Shown: positions 18,080-25,556, counted from the first letter of the stretch. The stretch is 25,556 bases of DNA from JBOHNM01 sp050730675 (GCA_050730675.1 JBOHNM010000048.1:1-25556), one strand, 5' to 3'. A program made the numbers and translations. The notes: generated by a model not told the origin, from the sequence alone.

Positions 18080-19321
18080 ATGCTCGCACGATTCATCGGC
18101 TCGTCTCTCCTCACGCTGGCCGTCTGCACGCTCGGCGCCTGCACGCCGGCCCGGCACGGCCACCTCGTCGTCATCGGCGGCGGCATCAAGGAGGACAACG
18201 CAGAGGTCTGGAAGGACTTTGTCGCCGCGGCCGGCCCTAAGCCCAATTTCGTGGTCGTTCCCACCGCCAGCCAGGACCATCCCGCGGGCATCGCCAACAA
18301 CTCCGCCCGCATCGGCAAATACGCTCCCAACGCGCCCGTTTCCGGCCTCTCCGACGACAACGGCCCCGATGCCGTCGCCTCCATCAACACCGCCACCGCC
18401 CTCTTCTTCACCGGCGGCGACCAGAGCCGCATCACCAAGCGCTTCCGCCCCGACGGCAAGGACACTCCTGAACGCGCCGCCATGTTCGCGCTCCTGGCAC
18501 GCGACGGCGTCATCGCCGGCACCTCCGCCGGTGCCGCCATGATGTCCGACCCCATGTTCACCGGCGGCGCCAGCGAGACCGCCCTCGGCGGCAAGCCCGA
18601 ACGCCGCCAACGCGATCCCGACGACGACACCGTTGTCGACGAGAACCCCGGCCCGCGCACCGCTCCGGGCATGGGCTTCTTCCCCTACGGCATGACCGAT
18701 TCGCACTTCTTCTCACGCGGGCGCGTCGGCCGGCTCGTTGCCGCCCTGGAGGCCAACAAGGTCCGCCGCGGCTTCGGCGTTGCCGACAACCGCGCCCTCG
18801 GCGTTGATCTCTCCACCGGCCTCCTCACCGCCTTCGGCGATAATTGTGCCTTGGTTGTTGATGCCGCCGACCTTCAGCGCTCCGGCCTCTCGCGCAAGTC
18901 GGTCCGCATCACCCTTCTCTCTGACGGCGACGTCTACGACACCTCCACCGGCCGCGTCACCCCCGGCCACGGCCGCACGCTCACGGCCGTCATCATCCCC
19001 GAGCGCTCGCCCGCGTACGACGCCAAGATTCCCGATGCCTGGCGCCGTGACGGCGTGATCGCCGCCCTCCAACAGTGCGCCGATGGCGACGGCACCGCCC
19101 GCGCCCAGTCCGCCGCGTTCGACTTGCGCTACCGCACCGACGACCGCACGCGTTTCGGCATCGGACCCGGCGGCAAGCTCCTCACCGCTGTTGACGTCAT
19201 CCTCGACATCACCGAACGCCCACAGGCTGGTTCCCCGGGTGCGCCGGGGCAACCCGGGACGCCGGGGACTGCGGGGACGCCCGGTCAGCCGGGAAAGCCG
19301 GGGGCAGGGGCGACGAAGTAG
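18080..19321 (+). CDS. Extracellular cyanophycinase (S51-like) with collagen-like tail, lipoprotein
   Basis: The product is 413 residues. The signal sequence ends in LGAC (Cys21). The class-I-glutaminase-like S51 domain shows HLVVIGGG, ALFFTGGDQSRI, the nucleophile elbow GTSAGAAMM (Ser149), and the family pattern DSHFFSRGRVGRL, followed by GFGVADNRALGV. Cyanophycinases cut cyanophycin (multi-L-arginyl-poly-L-aspartate) to beta-Asp-Arg. The last 30 residues (384-413) are nine Gly-X-Y triplets rich in Pro, a collagen-like tail that is not part of the family. The ATG lies 2 nt after the isoaspartyl peptidase stop, with GGGAG overlapping that stop. The last 113 nt overlap a minus-strand gene. The family is certain enough; cyanophycin as substrate is inferred from motifs and the neighbour. 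Confidence 0.9.
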   Translation: MLARFIGSSLLTLAVCTLGACTPARHGHLVVIGGGIKEDNAEVWKDFVAAAGPKPNFVVVPTASQDHPAGIANNSARIGKYAPNAPVSGLSDDNGPDAVASINTATALFFTGGDQSRITKRFRPDGKDTPERAAMFALLARDGVIAGTSAGAAMMSDPMFTGGASETALGGKPERRQRDPDDDTVVDENPGPRTAPGMGFFPYGMTDSHFFSRGRVGRLVAALEANKVRRGFGVADNRALGVDLSTGLLTAFGDNCALVVDAADLQRSGLSRKSVRITLLSDGDVYDTSTGRVTPGHGRTLTAVIIPERSPAYDAKIPDAWRRDGVIAALQQCADGDGTARAQSAAFDLRYRTDDRTRFGIGPGGKLLTAVDVILDITERPQAGSPGAPGQPGTPGTAGTPGQPGKPGAGATK

Positions 19322-19865
19322 GCTTCGACCCCGGCAGTCCCGGCGGCGACAACTCCCGGATCTTCGGCCCATCCACAACCGTGAACTGGTCGTCGATCCA
19401 GTCGTCCAGCCGCAGCACGTCCGCCATGCCCCTCCGCCACCCGTCGAGCACGTAGACGTCGCGCTGCCGGATCAAGAGTTGTTCCCGGGACACAACCTTT
19501 GGATCCCACACCAGCACAGAATGATGCTCGAACAGTGTCCCGTAGCTGATGGTGATCCCCGTCGCGTCCCACCCCTGCTGCTTGATCGTCGGGTAGACCC
19601 CCTCCCACACCAGATCGCGCCAGTGGAAGCACAGCCCACGGTCAGTCTCGGTCGCGTTAACGGCGATGTTCCCCGTCCATCCCGAGTGCCAGGTGATCTT
19701 CGTGTCCGAGTTCGCCTTGGCGATGGTCTTCTCCATTGCCTTGTGGATCGCCCGCAGTTGCGACGGCATCCCCTCCGGCGGCATGGATTTGTCGGCGCAC
19801 GCGCCGAGCACCGTCGACGTCAGCACCAACACCGCCACCACAACTTGGCGCAACATTCCCCGCAT
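19209..19865 (-). CDS. Lipoprotein of unknown function with possible Cys-His-Asp triad
   Basis: The product is 218 residues from ATG 19865. The lipobox LGAC is at residues 20-23. The body has GLCFHWRDLVWEGV (Cys79), LFEHHSVLVWDP (His114/115) and VYVLDGWRRG (Asp141). I recognise this Cys, His, Asp order as similar to transglutaminase/papain-like proteins, but the match is by eye and no known family is proven. The C-terminal 45 residues are Pro/Ser-rich and lie largely on the antisense of the cyanophycinase tail (19209-19321). The start overlaps the upstream DinB stop as TGATG, so the two are translationally coupled. An earlier GTG at 19868 is possible. Confidence 0.7.
   Translation of the reverse strand: MRGMLRQVVVAVLVLTSTVLGACADKSMPPEGMPSQLRAIHKAMEKTIAKANSDTKITWHSGWTGNIAVNATETDRGLCFHWRDLVWEGVYPTIKQQGWDATGITISYGTLFEHHSVLVWDPKVVSREQLLIRQRDVYVLDGWRRGMADVLRLDDWIDDQFTVVDGPKIRELSPPGLPGSKPTSSPLPPAFPADRASPQSPASRVAPAHPGNQPVGVR
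19229..19318 (+). repeat. Gly-X-Y (collagen-like) coding repeat
   Basis: Nine triplets GSP GAP GQP GTP GTA GTP GQP GKP GAG form residues 384-410 of the cyanophycinase. The DNA is a repeat of GGN-CCN-type 9-mers. It also codes, antisense, for the Pro-rich end of the lipoprotein gene at 19209-19865. Confidence 0.85.
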
Positions 19866-20398
19866 CACATGATCGGCCTGAACCCCAGCGCGCGGCGCAG
19901 GTCCGCGATCTCACCGGTGTGGAACCCGTTGTGGAAGACCATCCGCACCACCAGCATGCCGATGGTCGTTTGCGCCTGCCCCCACTGCACGGCCTCGTCA
20001 AATTTCGCGTCCGGAGCCGCCTTCACCGCCGCCGCGAGCCGATCGACCGCCGTCCCGAAGATCTCCGTCGCGCGATTGAGCGAAGGGAAACGATCGTGCC
20101 GCTCCTCGGGCTTGGAGTTGAAGCAGACGCTCTCGGTATCGAACACACCCTTGTCCTTGGACCCGCGCGTCCCGTCGCCGGTGACAAAGAACTCCGCCGG
20201 GAATGCCGGCTTGCCGTCGAGCTTTTCCGCAACACGTCCCATCGTGTGTGCCAAGTGTCCCAAGCTCCACGCCAGATGGTTCGGCAGGTCTGGCGTCTGC
20301 CGCACCGCCGTCACGTCGTTGAACCCGACGAGATACCGCACCACCAGGTGCTTGGAAGAAAGGACCGCCTCCGACAGAAATTCGCCACGGCTTTGCAT
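19865..20398 (-). CDS. DinB-family protein
   Basis: The product is 177 residues. It is all-helical with the DinB-fold ligands: LAWSLGHLAHTMGR (His48) and VVRMVFHNGFHTGEIADLRRALG, giving H-x3-H at His156 and His160. The motif HxxxHxGEI is typical of DinB_2/DUF1569-like members. Function is unknown, but metal binding is expected. This is the third DinB-fold gene of the window and has no riboswitch. It stands 92 nt after the anti-sigma-like gene and is coupled to the next lipoprotein gene by a TGATG overlap. The start at 20398 is uncertain: a GTG 27 nt upstream is in frame and neither has a clear ribosome site. Confidence 0.8.
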   Translation of the reverse strand: MQSRGEFLSEAVLSSKHLVVRYLVGFNDVTAVRQTPDLPNHLAWSLGHLAHTMGRVAEKLDGKPAFPAEFFVTGDGTRGSKDKGVFDTESVCFNSKPEERHDRFPSLNRATEIFGTAVDRLAAAVKAAPDAKFDEAVQWGQAQTTIGMLVVRMVFHNGFHTGEIADLRRALGFRPIM

Positions 20399-20489
20399 GC
20401 CGCAAGTGTCTGTCGCCCCGGCCACGATTGCAAGTGCAGGACACCTGACCTCGTCCGCTTCTGTCAGGCCCGATTCAGTCCGGCCCGGA

Positions 20490-20897
20490 TCAATCGGGTT
20501 TGGTCAAAAACTCCAGCCGTTCGGCCGAAAGCACATCCAGCCGCCGCGCCGCCGGAACCCGCACACCCGCGCTGCCATGGCCGCCAACCACCGAACCCAG
20601 CGGCATCGTCGCCACGTCGCCCTTTCGCGCCGCCGCGCTCAGCGCCGCCACCGACGTCGCCTTCGGTCCCTCGCTGTTCGCCAGCGGCTCCGGCGTCACC
20701 GGCCCCGGCCGCAGCGTCACCACCGCCAGCACCACCGCCGCGGCCATGCCCAGCCCGCCGCCGCACCACGCCAGCACGCGCCGGCCGCGGCCGACCGTCC
20801 GCGTCAGTTCGTCCGGCACACCGACCGCGCGGCGCGACATCTCGTCGCCCATCGCATCCAGCCGCGATTCCAGATCCTTGAGCATCGTCTCAGACAT
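20490..20897 (-). CDS. Small membrane protein, probable anti-sigma factor
   Basis: The product is 135 residues. Residues 1-38 are charged and helical (KDLESRLDAMGDEMSRRA), residues 41-62 form one membrane helix (VLAWCGGGLGMAAAVVLAVV), and about 70 residues would lie outside. The start codon overlaps the end of the ECF sigma gene by 8 nt (20890-20897), and the position directly after a sigma factor gene is typical of an anti-sigma. No zinc anti-sigma (H-x3-C-x2-C) motif is present, so the family is not identified by sequence and the call rests on topology and context. Confidence 0.7.
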   Translation of the reverse strand: MSETMLKDLESRLDAMGDEMSRRAVGVPDELTRTVGRGRRVLAWCGGGLGMAAAVVLAVVTLRPGPVTPEPLANSEGPKATSVAALSAAARKGDVATMPLGSVVGGHGSAGVRVPAARRLDVLSAERLEFLTKPD

Positions 20898-21444
20898 GCG
20901 ACGGCTCCTTCTTCCGACCACTGAGCCGCACCGACAGCCGCTCGAGCGCACAACGATAGCGCCCCGCCACTGTGCCCCGCGGCTCGTCCAGCACCAGCGC
21001 CATCTGGTCAAACGTCAACCCGGCAAAGTGCTTCAGCGCCAGCAGCTCACGATCCTCCTCCGGCGCGGTCGCTACGGCGTCGAGCAGGTCCGGATCGCCC
21101 CCGTCCCACGCCACCATCACCTCGGCCCGCGCCGCCCCTCGCTCGCGCTGCACCCGCCGCCGCTCGCCGCGCCCCTGGTTCATCGCCGCGCGCCGCGTCG
21201 CGCTCGCCAGGTACGCCCAAACATCCCGAATCCCTTCCGCCTCCGCACGCCCGGCACTCGCCAGCCGCACGAACACCCCCTGCACAGCATCCCGCGCTGC
21301 CGCGTCGTCGCGCCCTCCCCCGATCCCCAGGATCACCCGCGCCAGCCCGATCATCCGCGGCGCCATCCGAGCCCAAAGCTCCGCCGCGGCGGCATTCTCG
21401 CCGCCGGCCATCGCCCCCAGAAGCTCACGGTCGCTGCGGATCAC
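20890..21444 (-). CDS. ECF-type RNA polymerase sigma factor
   Basis: The product is 184 residues. Sigma-2 is at about 5-95 (ELWARMAPRMIGLARVILG, DAVQGVFVRLA, DVWAYLASATRRAAMN). Sigma-4 is at about 125-175 (EEDRELLALKHFAGLTFDQMALVLDEPRGTVAGRYRCALERL), with the recognition helix in EPRGTVAGRYRCAL. No sigma-1.1 or sigma-3 is present. The start is GTG at 21444 because GGAGGA (21451-21456) lies 6 nt upstream. Its stop is overlapped by the next gene, a small membrane protein that probably holds it inactive. Target genes cannot be read from the sequence. Confidence 0.92.
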   Translation of the reverse strand: MIRSDRELLGAMAGGENAAAAELWARMAPRMIGLARVILGIGGGRDDAAARDAVQGVFVRLASAGRAEAEGIRDVWAYLASATRRAAMNQGRGERRRVQRERGAARAEVMVAWDGGDPDLLDAVATAPEEDRELLALKHFAGLTFDQMALVLDEPRGTVAGRYRCALERLSVRLSGRKKEPSHV

Positions 21445-21450
21445 CGACAG

Positions 21451-21456
21451 TCCTCC
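21451..21456 (-). promoter_or_regulatory. Strong Shine-Dalgarno before a GTG start
   Basis: GGAGGA lies 6 nt upstream of GTG 21444 and fixes the start of the sigma gene. Confidence 0.7.
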
Positions 21457-21474
21457 AGACCCGAATTTCTGAAT

Positions 21475-21495
21475 GCCGGGTCCCTTGCGCCCGGC
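21475..21495 (-). terminator. GC hairpin between the secreted-protein gene and the sigma gene
   Basis: GCCGGG and CCCGGC form a 6-bp stem with a nine-base loop in the 118-nt gap. It lies about 68 nt past the upstream gene's stop and just before the sigma ribosome site. No U-tract follows, so it could be a weak terminator, an mRNA end hairpin or an attenuator. Confidence 0.35.
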
Positions 21496-21562
21496 GTCTT
21501 CTTAGATGCGAAATATCCCCGGCACAATACCGTGGATGTTTGAATACTCCACTCGCAATCGC

Positions 21563-22615
21563 TCAATACTGGCCGAGCTTGGCGATCGTCGCATCGAGCC
21601 CGGCCTGGCCCTTGGTTTCGGAAACCCGAACCTTGTTGAACGCAGGTCCGATGACCTTGGCCACCGTACCGAATTCTCCCGCCGACAGCCTCGCTTCGAG
21701 TGTCTTGATCTTGTCGATCGCATCGGGAACATTCCATGCCGCCGACAGCTCCGTGTAGTACCCATCCATCTTTTGCAGATCTGCTGCCAGCGAAACACCG
21801 TCCATCGCCGCGATGGCTTGCTGGGTTTCCATCTGCTTGGCCGCTTCGGGACCCTTCGAATCCAGCATCGCTCCACCGATGTCGTTCATGAGTTTTTTGC
21901 CCGCGTCGACATCCCGATATTCACGCGTCAGCCGCTGGCTCGCGATCTCCCTTTCGCTTCGGATCGCCGACATCACGCCGAAGTCTCCGGCGCGGAGCTG
22001 CTTCGCCGCCGCCAGCATCATGTCCCGCGACGCCACCGTCGGCCGCGTCGTCGTCACGACGTACACCGCCGCCTTGTCCCCGACAGCCGAGATCGCGATC
22101 GACACCAGGCTGCTGATGAGGATCCGGTCCTTCGCCACATGCCCGGCAAGCTGGTAGATCGCCGCCACGCGCTCGGCCGCATCATCCGGCTTGCCCTCGG
22201 ACGCCAGCCGCTGCGCATCCAGCGCCAGCATGCGGGCCACATCCCGGCACTCGCTCAGGTGCGGCATGATCGCCATGAAGCCGTTGCTCCACTCGATCCC
22301 GAAGTCGCACTCGGGGGCCTTGCCGGCACGGATGTACGCGCCGATCTCGTCCTGCCGGCTCTTGAGCAGCTTCACGACCTCTTCGGTCGGAACCTTGTCC
22401 ATCGCTGCTGGCCACACTTCGCGGATCTTGTCCCGATCCTCCTTGCTCCGCCCGATCCACTGCTTGTAATAGATCAGCGCGGCATTCGTCGGATCGGCCC
22501 ACATCTCCGTGGACGCCGCGGCAACCGGCTGTGCGGCCGCAGGCTTGGCGGCAACAGTTGTTCCCTGCACATTGGCGAGCGTGAGCGTCGAAGCGATGAA
22601 GGCGAGGGCAAGCAT
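21563..22615 (-). CDS. Secreted protein of unknown function
   Basis: The product is 350 residues from ATG 22615, preceded by GGAGA about 8 nt upstream; an upstream extension to 22672 is rejected because it has no ribosome site and breaks the signal peptide. The N-terminus (MLALAFIASTLTLANVQG) is a short signal peptide, followed by an Ala/Pro-rich stretch to about residue 35. The body is largely helical and charged (for example WPAAMDKVPTEEVVKLLKSR, ECRDVARMLALDAQRLA, ERVAAIYQLAGHVAKDRILI, TREYRDVDAGKKLMND). It shows no lipobox, metal motif or recognised domain. Similar helical secreted proteins are common in Planctomycetota. Function cannot be assigned. Confidence 0.8.
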   Translation of the reverse strand: MLALAFIASTLTLANVQGTTVAAKPAAAQPVAAASTEMWADPTNAALIYYKQWIGRSKEDRDKIREVWPAAMDKVPTEEVVKLLKSRQDEIGAYIRAGKAPECDFGIEWSNGFMAIMPHLSECRDVARMLALDAQRLASEGKPDDAAERVAAIYQLAGHVAKDRILISSLVSIAISAVGDKAAVYVVTTTRPTVASRDMMLAAAKQLRAGDFGVMSAIRSEREIASQRLTREYRDVDAGKKLMNDIGGAMLDSKGPEAAKQMETQQAIAAMDGVSLAADLQKMDGYYTELSAAWNVPDAIDKIKTLEARLSAGEFGTVAKVIGPAFNKVRVSETKGQAGLDATIAKLGQY

Positions 22616-22790
22616 GGGGTGTCTCCAAGAAATGAGGTAAGAGGTGTCCAAAGCAAGACACCGCCCAACCACCTCCGTTCGACGATTCTCCCCGATTTTC
22701 TGTTTCGCGTGGCAAGGCCGCGGGATTCAGCCTGCGTTCGGTATCACCCGCCCCACTCTTATCTGATCGCCCGCTCGCCTTTTGCCTCTT

Positions 22791-22818
22791 ACCAATGCCC
22801 AGTGCCCAATGCCGAGTG
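22791..22818 (-). repeat. Four tandem heptanucleotides
   Basis: The plus strand reads ACCAATG, CCCAGTG, CCCAATG, CCGAGTG, ending 6 nt before the stop codon of the large gene at 22825. Read on the minus strand, this is a short tandem heptad tract of the same kind as that inside the second TPP riboswitch. It lies in the 209-nt gap 22616-22824, which otherwise shows nothing recognisable. Confidence 0.65.
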
Positions 22819-22824
22819 CCTTCC

Positions 22825-25556
22825 TCACGGCACCAACGCGTACTTGTTCAACCGTTCCGGGCTGTCCACATCCACCAGCACCGCCCGCAGCCGCTTGCCC
22901 GACAGGTCCGCCGCGGCCCCCTTGAACAGGAACCGCCGCACCGCCGACTCCCCCGGCTGCAGGTTCGTCACCGTCTGCTGCTGCTCGGCGTACCCCGGTG
23001 CGGTCACCTGCACCTGCAGTGTCCGCGTGGTCTTGCCCGTGTTGGTGATCGTCGCCGACACCGCTACGTCCGGCCCATTCACGGTCGGCGTCGGCAGAGA
23101 GTTGACGGTCATCGAAAAGTCCGACAACCCCACCATGATCCGCGCGTTGAGCCGCATCGGCGGGTACGACCGCTCCGCCGTCACTTTCACGATCACGCCG
23201 ATCCGCTTCTCCCCGGCCTCCTCGGTCGGCCCGAAGGCGAACGTGAACGGGATCCGCGCCGTCTGCCCCGGCCCGATCGAGAACGGCACCGGCGCCGTCG
23301 GCGAGAACGTCCACTCGCGCGAACCCCGCGCCTGCGGCCGCTCGAACCGCGCCTCGCCGGTGATCCGCACCGCCCACGGGTTGAATAGCTCAAGTTCGTG
23401 CTCATGCACCGACGCGATCGACGGCGCGAACTCCGGCTTCACCGACACGCCAGCGTTGAACCGCACCAGGTCCGCATCGACACCCTCGATGAACACCGGC
23501 TCCTGGGTGAGTGGGATCCGGAACCGCCCCGCCGCGTCCGACGGCGCGATCGAGTGCGAATTGCCGAACCCGTCGAAGACCTTCAAGTCGCTCGGGCCCA
23601 GGTACGCCTCGATGGCCGCGCTCTCGGGGCTCGCCGACTCGTTCCACGCCACCAGCGCGCCCCCGGTCCTCGCCCGCGCCCCCGGCGCCGGCGCAACAAG
23701 GAAACACCGCACGCCCGGCGACCCAAGCGACATCTCCCCCACGATCCGCCGCCCCGCCAAGTGCCGCGTCACGGCCATCCACGCCGCGACTTCCGGCGTG
23801 GGCGACATCGTCGGGTGCGAAACGCCGCGCACCGCCCATGGCTCGCGCAGCGCCAGCCGCGGCACACGGGGGGCGCTCGCGCCGTTCCGCAACGGGTCCA
23901 TCGCGGCCCAGAGCAGCACGGCCCGCTGCAGCAGGTTCACCGCCCCCGCTCGCCCGTCAAACTCCGGCCCCGAGGGCTCGATCACCACCGTCGCCAATGG
24001 GCCCGACGGGTCGGTCAGCTTCCACTTCTCGACAAACGGCGCCACCGCCTCGTTGGGGAACGACGCCGGGTACACCAGCGACAGCGCCTCTACCGGGCGC
24101 TTGGCACCCTCCAGCGACGCCGGCGCCGGCCACTCCGCCCGCCACGGCAGCACGAGCTGCGGACCGGGCACAAGTTTGGAGATCGCACCCTGCAGCCTCA
24201 CCAGACGCTCGTCCAGCGACGGCTCGTACAGCAGCCCCGGCGGCAGCGCCGAGCCCACCTGCCAACTCGACACCCGCTGGCCGAACCGCTCTAGCATGCC
24301 GCCGAACGCGCGCCGGACCAGGTCATCGTCCAGCGCCGCCACGCCCATCGGGTCCCCCTCGTCGAGCTTCTGCTCGTCGGCCAGGGCCCTGGGCAACCGT
24401 TCCAGCGAGATCGTCACATCCGCGCCCATCGCCAGCAACTGGTTCAGCGTCGCCTCGTACGCCGCCATCGCGCTCGGTCGGTCCGGGATCGCCAGCCATA
24501 CCCCGCCGCTCCCGGTACGCCGCAGCATCTCCGCCAGCAGCGGGTACAACTCCTCCGGCAGCTCCCCCGCGTCGATCGCGAACGCCTTCACGCGCTCGTC
24601 CGCCGCCAGCACACCCGCCGCCCGCCCGGGCGCCGCGGCCCCCGGCGCCCAAACTAGGGCCGCCGTGGACGATCCGATCTCGTCCTTTGCCGGCCCGTCG
24701 ATCGTCAATTCCGCCTCATACCACCCGTACAGCGGCAGCCGCGGCGACCACGTGAACTGCGCCCCGCCGACCGGCAGCACCTTCCGCTCCTGGTCCACAA
24801 CTTTACCGTCGATATCCCGCGCCACCAGGTTCGTCACCAGCCCCTCGCCGCTGAGGTCCCGCACCATCACGGTCAGCGTCGGCGGCTTCCCATCACTAAA
24901 GATCCCCGCCGACGCCGCCGCCGTGATCTGCACCCGCGGCGTCTGGTACACGTGGATGTCGTCGAACCACGCCGACCCCTCCAGGTCCTGCGGCGATACC
25001 GCGTGCTTGCCCATCGTGCTCGGCGGCTCGAACTGCGCCGGCTGCAGAAGCAAGAGGTCAATCTCGATCCCCACCGCCGTTGCGAACTTCCCCGCCAGTT
25101 CCAGCCGCACCGCGGTCCACTCCCCGATCGACAGCAGCGGAACTGTCCGCACCTCGGACTCAACAATGGGTGCACCGTTCTGGTCCGTGAACCGGGCAGC
25201 AACCATTCCCCGCGCGTGCCTCAATTCGCTCGTCCGCACGAACCCCGTCACCAGATAGTCCGCCGCCGGGAAGACCGGCAGCGCCCCCGAACTCGCCCGC
25301 AGGCACGTCGCGCCGCCCTGCGTGTCCAGCCGCACCGACCACTTGCCGCCGCGCTGCACCGCCGAGTCGAACGCCGCGTTATTGAAGTTCGGGAACCCCG
25401 GTCGCGTCCGCCGCGGCGGATCGTCCTGTGCCAAAAACCAATGCCGCGGCAAGCGCTCGGGGTTGTACTCCTCGCCGCGGTCGGGGTCCTTCTCCTCGAA
25501 GTCGAACATCCGCACCACGCGCCCGGTCGCCGCCAGTCGGCGCGGCGGCTTGATCG
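22825..25556 (-). CDS. Large extracellular multidomain protein, 5' end missing
   Basis: The frame is open to the right edge (about 910 codons seen), since codons before 25518 continue without a start or stop. The first 200 residues contain a jelly-roll-like part (SVRLDTQGG, ADYLVTGFVRTSE, WTAVRLELAG, AWFDDIHVYQTP), typical of carbohydrate-binding modules. A middle region (about 300-650) reads like a TIM-barrel: VKAFAIDAGELP, GGVWLAIPDRPS, GADVTISLERLP, SSWQVGSALPPG, GPQLVLPWRAEW. The last 250 residues look like tandem Ig/Fn3-like beta-sandwiches with NTGKTTRTLQVQVTAPG. Where glycosidases carry a WEIGNE-like acid, this protein has WQVGSA, so hydrolase activity is doubtful. Likely a surface or secreted glycan-binding protein. 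Domain calls are by eye. Confidence 0.7.
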   Translation of the reverse strand, partial: IKPPRRLAATGRVVRMFDFEEKDPDRGEEYNPERLPRHWFLAQDDPPRRTRPGFPNFNNAAFDSAVQRGGKWSVRLDTQGGATCLRASSGALPVFPAADYLVTGFVRTSELRHARGMVAARFTDQNGAPIVESEVRTVPLLSIGEWTAVRLELAGKFATAVGIEIDLLLLQPAQFEPPSTMGKHAVSPQDLEGSAWFDDIHVYQTPRVQITAAASAGIFSDGKPPTLTVMVRDLSGEGLVTNLVARDIDGKVVDQERKVLPVGGAQFTWSPRLPLYGWYEAELTIDGPAKDEIGSSTAALVWAPGAAAPGRAAGVLAADERVKAFAIDAGELPEELYPLLAEMLRRTGSGGVWLAIPDRPSAMAAYEATLNQLLAMGADVTISLERLPRALADEQKLDEGDPMGVAALDDDLVRRAFGGMLERFGQRVSSWQVGSALPPGLLYEPSLDERLVRLQGAISKLVPGPQLVLPWRAEWPAPASLEGAKRPVEALSLVYPASFPNEAVAPFVEKWKLTDPSGPLATVVIEPSGPEFDGRAGAVNLLQRAVLLWAAMDPLRNGASAPRVPRLALREPWAVRGVSHPTMSPTPEVAAWMAVTRHLAGRRIVGEMSLGSPGVRCFLVAPAPGARARTGGALVAWNESASPESAAIEAYLGPSDLKVFDGFGNSHSIAPSDAAGRFRIPLTQEPVFIEGVDADLVRFNAGVSVKPEFAPSIASVHEHELELFNPWAVRITGEARFERPQARGSREWTFSPTAPVPFSIGPGQTARIPFTFAFGPTEEAGEKRIGVIVKVTAERSYPPMRLNARIMVGLSDFSMTVNSLPTPTVNGPDVAVSATITNTGKTTRTLQVQVTAPGYAEQQQTVTNLQPGESAVRRFLFKGAAADLSGKRLRAVLVDVDSPERLNKYALVP

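Noticed and set aside
21506..25258. 1250-codon plus-strand open frame
   Set aside because: It runs antisense across two well-supported minus-strand genes and their gap, with Ser/Pro/Arg-rich shadow composition and no domain.

Overview
The window is a strongly GC-rich, densely coded bacterial chromosome segment. Its gene content points to Planctomycetota, probably a Phycisphaerae-like lineage, though this is inference from gene style and not from a marker gene: a Tat-like beta-helix protein, many small secreted lipoproteins, a DUF6265 protein, a gingipain-like C25 peptidase, a TPR/AAA+ pair and tandem DinB-fold proteins. No rRNA, tRNA, transposase, phage gene or CRISPR array was seen. Both edges cut through a gene.

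Left part (1-5424, all minus strand): the 5' part of a Tat-exported beta-helix protein, then thiC (4-amino-5-hydroxymethyl-2-methylpyrimidine phosphate synthase) behind a clear TPP riboswitch. Upstream of thiC lie two tandem DinB-fold genes preceded by a second clear TPP riboswitch, followed by a TIGR01777-type SDR gene. Two TPP aptamers within 1.4 kb, one of them in front of DinB-fold genes with no known thiamine role, are the strongest novelty in the window. The second aptamer carries a heptanucleotide repeat in its variable P3 arm, and the same heptads recur at 22791-22818.

Middle part (5517-14576): a GT87-type membrane glycosyltransferase overlaps a secreted C25-type cysteine peptidase by ATGA (plus strand). 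The peptidase converges stop-to-stop on a secreted beta-helix protein (minus). Then come a secreted DUF6265 protein, a TPR-AAA+ unfoldase-like ATPase, a TPR membrane protein and PurT, all plus strand, with the last three tightly spaced.

Right part (14578-25556): an alpha/beta-hydrolase lipoprotein and a membrane SpoIIE/RsbU-type phosphatase (minus) stand divergent from a two-gene plus-strand operon. That operon encodes an isoaspartyl peptidase/asparaginase lipoprotein and a cyanophycinase lipoprotein with a collagen-like Gly-X-Y tail. It looks like a cell-surface module that breaks cyanophycin down to beta-Asp-Arg and then to Asp and Arg. The cyanophycinase tail overlaps, antisense, the end of a minus-strand lipoprotein gene with a possible Cys-His-Asp triad. 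Upstream of that gene on the minus strand are a third DinB-fold gene, an anti-sigma-like protein, an ECF sigma factor, a secreted protein of unknown function, and a very large partial extracellular protein that runs off the right edge.
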